Of a stretch of 5,773 nt of DNA, positions 1 through 5,012 are shown piece by piece. The notes under the pieces are model-generated. The model was given only the letters and a program-made list of their open reading frames with translations, was not told where the DNA came from and searched no databases. The translations under genes and the position numbers were made by a program. Source of the stretch: Pseudonocardiales bacterium (lineage in GTDB: Bacteria; Actinomycetota; Actinomycetes; Mycobacteriales; Jatrophihabitantaceae); the NCBI GenBank assembly GCA_025465405.1, contig JAODNL010000520.1, forward strand, positions 1-5,773. The letters run 5' to 3'. Numbering within the stretch: position 1 is the first letter of the stretch; each line of letters opens with the position of its first letter.

Positions 1-1368
1 TCGCTGTCCTGGCAGATCACGGCGTTGTCGCTGGTGATGCTGCCCGTGTTCGTGATTCCGGCGCGGCGCATCGGCGCGCGGCTGCAGGGCATCACGCGTG
101 AGTCGTACAACCTGAACGCGTCGATGAACGCGACGATGACCGAGCGCTTCAACGTCGCCGGCGCGCTACTCGTCAAGTTGTTCGGTCAGCCCGAGGCCGA
201 GGACGCCTCGTTCCGTGCCCGCGCCGACCGGGTGCGGGCCATCGGTATCACGTCGGCGATGTACGGCCGGGCGTTCTTCGTCGCCCTCACCCTCGTCGCG
301 TCGCTGGCGCAGGCGCTCGTGTACGGGCTCGGTGGCTATCTCGCGATCAAGGGCAACCTGTCCGCCGGCACGGTGGTCACGCTGGCCTTGCTACTCACCC
401 GGCTGTACGGACCGCTGACCGCACTGTCAAACGCCCGGGTCGACATCATGAGCGCGCTGGTGAGTTTCGATCGGGTCTTCGAGGTGCTCGACCTGGAGCC
501 GATGATCGCCGACGCGCCCGACGCGATCGAGCTGCCGCGCGATGCGCGCAGCATCGAATTCGCCGACGTGCGGTTCTCCTATCCCACGGCCAACGAGGTG
601 TCCTTGGCCTCGCTCGAGGATGTCGCCGTCCTGGACGGGTCCCCGTCCCAGGAGGTGCTGCGCGGGGTGTCCTTCCGCGCCGAACCGGGGGAGCTGGTGG
701 CTCTCGTCGGTCCCTCCGGAGCAGGGAAGACCACAATCAGCCAGCTCGTCCCGCGGATCTACGACGTGCGGGCCGGACGCGTGGCGATCGGTGGTCACGA
801 CGTCCGAACGGTCACCCAGCGCTCGCTGCGCGACCGGATCGGCGTGGTCAGCCAGGAAGCGCACATGTTCCACGACACGATCCGCGGAAACCTGCTCTAC
901 GCGAAGCCCGACGCGACGGAGGAGCAGCTGTGGCAGGCCGTGACGGCCGCCCAGATCGGTGATCTCGTGCGCGCGCTGCCGGACGGCCTGGACACCCTCG
1001 TCGGCGATCGCGGGTACCGGCTGTCCGGTGGCGAGAAGGCGCGTCTGGCGATCGCCCGGCTGCTGCTCAAGGCCCCGGAGATCGTGATCCTGGACGAGGC
1101 CACGGCGCACCTCGACAGTGAGAGCGAGGTCGCGGTCCAGGACGCACTGGCGCAGGCGCTCGTCGGCCGCACGTCTCTGGTGATCGCGCACCGGCTGTCG
1201 ACGATCCTCAATGCCGACAAGGTGATCGTGCTCGACGGCGGCCAGATCGTCGAGATGGGAACGCACGCGGATCTGCTGGCCGCCGAGGGCCTGTACGCGG
1301 AGTTGTATCGCACCCAGTTCGAGCGCCAGGCAGCCGGCGTGGATGCCTTCCCCGAGCTGGCCGGCTAG
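1..1368 (+). CDS. ABC exporter, fused membrane and ATPase domains (5' end outside window)
   Basis: C-terminal 455 residues of a type IV (MsbA/LmrA-like) ABC exporter; the frame is open to base 1, so the start and first membrane helices lie outside. Residues are counted from base 1. Residues 1-160 are the last part of the transmembrane domain, with hydrophobic stretches near 1-20, 92-115 and 120-137. The nucleotide-binding domain follows: A-loop FSYP (192-195), Walker A GPSGAGKTT (237-245), Q-loop Gln285, signature LSGGEKAR (341-348), Walker B and catalytic Glu in IVILDEAT (361-368), D-loop HLD, and H-loop His397 in AHRLST. All catalytic residues are present, so the ATPase should be active as a homodimer or heterodimer. 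About 20 extra residues sit between the A-loop and Walker A. The substrate cannot be told from sequence. It points away from the sugar operon and converges on the ROK gene, so a shared function is not implied. Confidence 0.93.
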   Translation, partial: SLSWQITALSLVMLPVFVIPARRIGARLQGITRESYNLNASMNATMTERFNVAGALLVKLFGQPEAEDASFRARADRVRAIGITSAMYGRAFFVALTLVASLAQALVYGLGGYLAIKGNLSAGTVVTLALLLTRLYGPLTALSNARVDIMSALVSFDRVFEVLDLEPMIADAPDAIELPRDARSIEFADVRFSYPTANEVSLASLEDVAVLDGSPSQEVLRGVSFRAEPGELVALVGPSGAGKTTISQLVPRIYDVRAGRVAIGGHDVRTVTQRSLRDRIGVVSQEAHMFHDTIRGNLLYAKPDATEEQLWQAVTAAQIGDLVRALPDGLDTLVGDRGYRLSGGEKARLAIARLLLKAPEIVILDEATAHLDSESEVAVQDALAQALVGRTSLVIAHRLSTILNADKVIVLDGGQIVEMGTHADLLAAEGLYAELYRTQFERQAAGVDAFPELAG

Positions 1369-2555
1369 CGGGTCCCGACGGGATCGGTGAGCAGGTCCGC
1401 GAAGGCCAACTCGGCCGCGCCGAGCAGCGGCGAGTCGTCGCCGAGATCCGGAGTGCACAGCTGCACGGAGTGCCGGGAGGCGCCCATGCCGAACCGGTCG
1501 ACGGAGCGAACGATCTCGTCACGGGCGAACTCGAGCACGCCCGCGAGCGAGCCACCGAGAAGCACCCGCTCCGGGTTGAGGACGTTGACCAGGCTCGCCA
1601 CGGTGCGCCCCAGCGCGTCGGCGACGGTACGCACGGCCGACGCGGCGGCTTCGTCGCCGGCGCTCGCGTCGGCGAAAACGGCGGCGATGCTTTCCTGTGT
1701 CGGCAGGACGTTGCGGCCGGCCAGAGCAAGCAGCGCGTTCTCGCCGATGTAGGTCTCCACACAACCCCGCTTGCCGCAGTGGCACTGCGGACCGGAGGCG
1801 TCGACCACGTTGTGACCCACCTCGCCGGCGTGCCCGTCGTGACCGCGCAGCGGCCGGCCGTTGACGATGATTCCGGCGCCGACGCCGATGCGGCCCATCA
1901 GGTAGACGACGTCGTCGCAGTCGCGGGCGTTGCCACGCAGATGCTCGGCGAGTACCGCGAGGTCGGCGTCGTTGCCGACGTACACCGGCAGTTCGGGCGG
2001 GACGACTTCCGCGAGCATCTCGCCGAAGGCCTCGTGCCGCCATTCCAGGTTCGGTGCGAACTCCACGGTGCCGGTTCGGCGGCTGACCGTACCCGGGACG
2101 CTGACCCCGATCCCGACGGGGCGAGCGCCGGGGTCCACGCGCTTGCTGAGCTCGCGCACCGCCTCGTCGACCAGCGCCGCGGCCTGTCTCGGCCGGCGCG
2201 GGCCGTTGGCGGTGGCGACGACGTGCCGGGCCAGGACCTCGCCGCCGATACCGATCGCCGCGGACGTGACGTGCGTGATGTCGACGTCGACGGCGATCGC
2301 GTACGGCCCGTCGGCCCGTGGCCCGACCACGTGCGACGGTCGGCCCGCGCGCTTGCCTCCGCTGGGCACCCGTTCGTCGACCAGGCCAAGCTCCGTCAGG
2401 TCCGCGACGAGTGCCCCGATCGTCGACCTGCTCAGGTGCAGCCGCCTCGTGAGCTGCGCGCGCGTGATCTCGCCGTCGCGGTGCACCTGAGTGAGCAGGA
2501 GGCCGAGGTTGTGCCTGCGGATCGCATCGGGTCGGGCGACGCCGACGCGGGTCAT
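1365..2555 (-). CDS. ROK-family transcriptional regulator (XylR/Rok7B7-like)
   Basis: A 396-residue repressor of the ROK family (repressor, ORF, kinase), of normal length. Residues 14-60 form a winged helix-turn-helix (recognition region about 33-52, LSRSTIGALVADL), followed by a basic wing (GGKRAGRPS). Residues 85-390 are the ROK sugar-kinase-like fold: NDAD at 195-198 holds the position of the catalytic Asp, GEVGH at 244-248 is the ExGH sugar-binding motif, and CHCGKRGCVE (258-267) with His248 forms the structural zinc site. The ATP phosphate loop, DxGGT in true kinases, is DVDITHV (90-96) and lacks the glycines, so I infer a sugar-responsive repressor without kinase activity. ATG at 2555 is preceded by GAGG at a usable distance, and no other start precedes the upstream in-frame stop at 2613-2615. 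It follows the permease gene on the same strand after 90 bases, so it probably controls the importer operon and perhaps itself. Confidence 0.93.
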   Translation of the reverse strand: MTRVGVARPDAIRRHNLGLLLTQVHRDGEITRAQLTRRLHLSRSTIGALVADLTELGLVDERVPSGGKRAGRPSHVVGPRADGPYAIAVDVDITHVTSAAIGIGGEVLARHVVATANGPRRPRQAAALVDEAVRELSKRVDPGARPVGIGVSVPGTVSRRTGTVEFAPNLEWRHEAFGEMLAEVVPPELPVYVGNDADLAVLAEHLRGNARDCDDVVYLMGRIGVGAGIIVNGRPLRGHDGHAGEVGHNVVDASGPQCHCGKRGCVETYIGENALLALAGRNVLPTQESIAAVFADASAGDEAAASAVRTVADALGRTVASLVNVLNPERVLLGGSLAGVLEFARDEIVRSVDRFGMGASRHSVQLCTPDLGDDSPLLGAAELAFADLLTDPVGTR

Positions 2556-2579
2556 GGCGACCTCGGCCAGTCGGCCGAA

Positions 2580-2597
2580 CCCGGCGGCGCCGCCGGG
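2580..2597. repeat. 18-bp perfect GC palindrome ahead of the ROK gene
   Basis: CCCGGCGGCGCCGCCGGG is its own reverse complement with no spacer. It lies in the 90-base gap between the permease stop and the ROK start, 25 bases before the ROK ATG. As RNA it could fold into a GC-only hairpin with a few central bases in the loop; as DNA it could be a repressor site. No U-run follows on the minus strand, so it is not a classical intrinsic terminator. A second 8-bp palindrome, TCGGCCGA, lies beside it at 2571-2578. GC-rich palindromes arise easily in such genomes, so its function is uncertain. Confidence 0.45.
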
Positions 2598-2645
2598 ATC
2601 CGGGTCACCATGTCAAACCTGCTTTCGGGGAACCTACTGCCCTCG

Positions 2646-4085
2646 TCAGCTCTTCGACGCTCGGCGCCTGGAGAGGGCGTCGACGGCCGCGGCGACGAGG
2701 AGGACCGCACCGGTGATCACGTTCTGGTACTGGGCAGGCAGGCTGGGACGCAGGCCGATCCCGTTGGGGATGATCACGATGACGAGCGCGCCGATGATCG
2801 CGTCCCGCGGCTTGCCCCGGCCACCGAACAGCGACGTGCCACCGATGACGGCGGCCGCCACGGAGAACAGCAGGATGTTGCCCGCACCGAGATCCAGCTG
2901 CGCGCCACCCGTGTTCGAGGCGAGGAACACGCCACCCAGCGCCCCGAACGCGGAGCAGATCGTGAAGGCGGTGACCCTGATGTGCACGACGTCGATACCG
3001 GCACGTCGGGCTGCCTCGGCGTTGCCGCCGGTTGCGAACAGGTGGCGTCCCCACGGGGTTTTCGTCAGGACGAGCGTGCAGATGATCATCAATGAGACCG
3101 GAATGGTGGCGGCCCAGGGCAGCCCCTGGATCTTGAAGCCCGGGTTCGGGTTGCGGTTCTGGTTGGCGAGCGCCGTGATGACTACGGCGATCACCGCGAT
3201 GGCTCCGGCTCGTGCGATCACCAACTGCATGGTGTCCGCGGCGAGGCCCTTCGCCTGTGCCCGAATTGATCTGAGTGCCGTGAAGACGAAGTAACCGCCG
3301 ACCACGACGATCGTGAAGACCCAGCTCCACGTCGGAGACATGTTGTTGTGGGCCAGGCCGTACCAGAACGAGTAGTTGTTGATGCCGATCGGCTGCGAAT
3401 TCAGTGCGAAGAGCAGGACGCCCTGCCACGCCAGGAACAGCGCCAGCGTCACGATGAAGCTCGGGATCCCGATCTTGGCGACCAGCCAACCGGTGAAGAT
3501 GCCGACGGCGGTGCCGATCGCGATTGCGAAGATGATCGCGAAAACGATGTGCTTGTCCAGCCCGGTGAACACGATCAGAAGACCGAGGACGACCACGGCC
3601 GGGCCGGTGTAGGACTTCAACCACAGGCCCAGCACGACCGCCGCGCCCATCGCGCCGATCAGCAGCCAGTACAGCAGGCTGGGAATGCCGTGGTGCAGAC
3701 CTCGGGAGAATATCGCCTGTGCGGCGAAGCCGGCGCAGATCCCGCCCGTCGTGCCGGCCGACAGGTCGATCTCGCCGAGCAGTAAGACGAAGACCAGGCC
3801 GAGGGCGATGATCGCGATATAGGCGCCTTGGCCGGGCAGGTTGCCGATGTTGTTACGGCTGATGAAGCGGGCGCTGACCTGGCTGAAGATGAGCGCGAGC
3901 ACGACCAGGCCGAGAACTGACGGCAGCGCGCCGGGCTCGCCGGAACGCAGGCGGATCCAGTAGCCCTGGATGGCGTTGGCAACGGTGCGGCGTTCGGTGT
4001 CGAGGGAGAAGCTGCCCGCCCGCGCTCCGGAGTCGCCGCCGGTGGTCACGGTCGAGGTCCTGGCTTCAGGGTTGTCGCTCGTCAT
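2646..4085 (-). CDS. xylH: CUT2 sugar ABC transporter permease, XylH-like
   Basis: A 479-residue polytopic membrane protein, the channel of a CUT2 (ribose/xylose-type) importer. A hydrophilic N-terminal segment (1-55) precedes the first helix (56-72). The family hallmark after helix 2 reads GEIDLSAG (104-111); the Glu-Ile-Asp form is that of XylH, where RbsC-type permeases have GGIDLS. PSFIVTL (208-214) and the cytoplasmic coupling loop GRHLFATGGNAEAARRAGI (346-364) are also typical, as is VIGGTSLFGG (413-422) near the C-terminus. It is longer than E. coli XylH (about 393 residues), with a longer N-terminus and two extra hydrophobic segments near 137-175. ATG at 4085 lies one base after the ATPase stop, with AGGA upstream inside that gene, implying coupled translation. 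Leu101 is encoded by TTA (3783-3785), rare in such genomes. Family is certain; xylose as substrate is inferred. Confidence 0.9.
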   Translation of the reverse strand: MTSDNPEARTSTVTTGGDSGARAGSFSLDTERRTVANAIQGYWIRLRSGEPGALPSVLGLVVLALIFSQVSARFISRNNIGNLPGQGAYIAIIALGLVFVLLLGEIDLSAGTTGGICAGFAAQAIFSRGLHHGIPSLLYWLLIGAMGAAVVLGLWLKSYTGPAVVVLGLLIVFTGLDKHIVFAIIFAIAIGTAVGIFTGWLVAKIGIPSFIVTLALFLAWQGVLLFALNSQPIGINNYSFWYGLAHNNMSPTWSWVFTIVVVGGYFVFTALRSIRAQAKGLAADTMQLVIARAGAIAVIAVVITALANQNRNPNPGFKIQGLPWAATIPVSLMIICTLVLTKTPWGRHLFATGGNAEAARRAGIDVVHIRVTAFTICSAFGALGGVFLASNTGGAQLDLGAGNILLFSVAAAVIGGTSLFGGRGKPRDAIIGALVIVIIPNGIGLRPSLPAQYQNVITGAVLLVAAAVDALSRRRASKS

Positions 4086-4086
4086 G

Positions 4087-4863
4087 TCAGATGTCCTGGT
4101 TCGCGGTCGCGGTAGCGAGGCCGATGTCGCCGCTACGTCCTGACGTGATCAGCTCGACGATCTGAGTCGTGCTGCTGTCCTTGGTCTGGACCTCGGCGGC
4201 AACCCGCCCGAGGTAGAGGGCCACGACGCGGTCCGCAACTTCCATCACGTCGTTCATGTTGTGCGAGATCAGCACGACGCCGAGGCCCTGGTCGGCGAGC
4301 CGCCGAACCAGGTCGAGGACCTGGCGGGTCTGCGCGACGCCGAGAGCGGCCGTCGGTTCGTCGAGGAAGACGACCCTGCTGTTCCACAGAACTGCCTTGG
4401 CGATCGCGACGGTCTGCCGCTGGCCACCGGAGAGGTTCGCGACGAGCTGGCGGACCGACGAGACCGTGCGCACCGAGAGGCTGATGAGGGTCTCGCGAGC
4501 CTTCCGCTCCATTTCACCGTCAGCCAGAAAGCCGAGGCGGCGTATCTCGCGGCCGAGAAACATGTTCTGCGTGATGTCGAGGTTGTCGGCCAGCGCGAGG
4601 TCCTGGTAGACGAATTCGATCCCGAGCGCCGCGGCCGCCCGGGGGTCATTGAGGGTGACCGGCTTGCCCTCGAAGAGGACCTCGCCGCTGTCGATGGTGT
4701 TGATACCGGCGATGCACTTGACCAACGTCGACTTGCCCGCACCGTTATCGCCCACCAGGGCGGTGACTTCGCCGGGATACACCGACAGGTCCACATCGTG
4801 TAGAACGTGCACCGGCCCGAAGCTCTTGTTCAGGCGTTTGATCTGCAGGATCGGCTCGACCAC
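4087..4863 (-). CDS. xylG: Sugar ABC transporter ATPase, single domain, XylG/FrcA-like
   Basis: A 258-residue ATPase that should power the adjacent permease from the cytoplasmic face as a homodimer. Numbered from GTG 4863: Walker A GDNGAGKST (38-46), Q-loop YQDLAL with Gln87, signature LSGGQRQ (144-150), Walker B with catalytic Glu VVFLDEP (164-170), and H-loop SHN with His201. E. coli XylG and RbsA have two such domains (about 500 residues); this protein has one, as in FrcA-type and many actinobacterial CUT2 systems. The D-loop reads AALGVAQ instead of SALD, which I believe is usual in this single-domain group. I chose GTG 4863 because GGAGGAAGGAAG sits just upstream and the family fold starts at once (ILQIKRLNKSFG). 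An in-frame GTG at 4974 would add 37 residues without family similarity and would lie inside a hairpin arm. The stop is one base from the permease start. Confidence 0.92.
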   Translation of the reverse strand: MVEPILQIKRLNKSFGPVHVLHDVDLSVYPGEVTALVGDNGAGKSTLVKCIAGINTIDSGEVLFEGKPVTLNDPRAAAALGIEFVYQDLALADNLDITQNMFLGREIRRLGFLADGEMERKARETLISLSVRTVSSVRQLVANLSGGQRQTVAIAKAVLWNSRVVFLDEPTAALGVAQTRQVLDLVRRLADQGLGVVLISHNMNDVMEVADRVVALYLGRVAAEVQTKDSSTTQIVELITSGRSGDIGLATATANQDI

Positions 4864-4878
4864 GATCTTCCTTCCTCC
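4864..4878 (-). promoter_or_regulatory. Strong ribosome binding site of the ATPase gene
   Basis: Read on the minus strand, GGAGGAAGGAAGATC runs directly into the GTG at 4863. It contains GGAGG (10 bases before the start) and a second purine-rich AAGGA (4 bases before it). This fixes the ATPase start at 4863 rather than the upstream in-frame GTG at 4974. Confidence 0.8.
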
Positions 4879-4909
4879 GCTGTCCACGCCAGGACGGACC
4901 GCCCGGGTG

Positions 4910-4924
4910 CGCCGTTTGTCGGCG
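4910..4924 (-). other. Small stem-loop in the leader of the ATPase gene
   Basis: The minus strand reads CGCCG-ACAAA-CGGCG, a 5-bp GC stem with a 5-base loop, between the large intercistronic hairpin and the ribosome binding site. It is short enough to be chance. It is listed because it is the third potential stem in this 149-base gap. Confidence 0.25.
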
Positions 4925-4940
4925 AGGTACAGCTTTCCCG

Positions 4941-4979
4941 ACTGGGTGGCCGGGACGACAGGTCGCCCGGCCACCCAGT
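4941..4979 (-). promoter_or_regulatory. Long intercistronic stem-loop between binding-protein and ATPase genes
   Basis: The arms 4941-4954 (ACTGGGTGGCCGGG) and 4966-4979 (CCCGGCCACCCAGT) are perfect inverted repeats of 14 bp. The 11-base middle can add three more pairs (4956-4958 with 4963-4965) past a single bulged base, leaving a 4-base loop. In mRNA this would be a very stable hairpin 33 bases after the binding-protein stop codon. There is no U-run after it on the minus strand. In binding-protein-dependent transporters such as mal, hairpins at this position protect the upstream message and reduce read-through, so the binding protein is made in excess. I infer that role here; partial termination is the alternative. 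Confidence 0.75.
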
Positions 4980-4992
4980 TTCGGAACTCGAC

Positions 4993-5012
4993 TCAGCGGT
5001 TGGGACCGCTGA
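4993..5012 (-). promoter_or_regulatory. Stem-loop directly after the binding-protein stop codon
   Basis: Arms TCAGCGGT (4993-5000) and ACCGCTGA (5005-5012) pair perfectly over 8 bp around a 4-base loop. The stem begins on the base next to the TAG stop (5013-5015). With the larger hairpin at 4941-4979 it forms a tandem stem-loop pair, a common arrangement for mRNA 3'-end protection or partial termination. It lacks a U-run. Confidence 0.6.

Noticed and set aside
1373..1383. TCCCGACGGGA as a terminator between the convergent genes
   Set aside because: The stem is only 4-5 bp with a tiny loop, has no U-run, and lies inside the ROK coding sequence.
427..1458. A 343-codon open frame on the minus strand, opposite the exporter
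   Set aside because: It overlaps fully conserved ATPase motifs on the other strand and its translation is an Arg/Gln/His-rich shadow with no domain.
2588..2616. A sigma-70-like promoter for ROK based on TTGACA (minus strand, 2616-2611)
   Set aside because: At the normal 17-base spacing the -10 position reads GCGGCG, which is not a -10 element, so a lone -35 match is not enough.
1470..3095. A 541-codon open frame on the plus strand, opposite ROK and permease
   Set aside because: It lies antisense to two well-supported genes, has low-complexity Asp/Arg/Ala/Val composition and no recognisable domain, and such shadow frames are expected in high-GC DNA.
4864..4974. GTG at 4974 as the ATPase start, adding 37 residues
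   Set aside because: The added residues do not resemble the family, the region lies partly in a perfect hairpin arm, and a strong ribosome binding site directly precedes GTG 4863.
4863..5012. A separate small gene between the binding-protein and ATPase genes
   Set aside because: No frame there has a plausible start, ribosome binding site and protein-like composition; the stretch is better explained by stem-loops and the ATPase leader.
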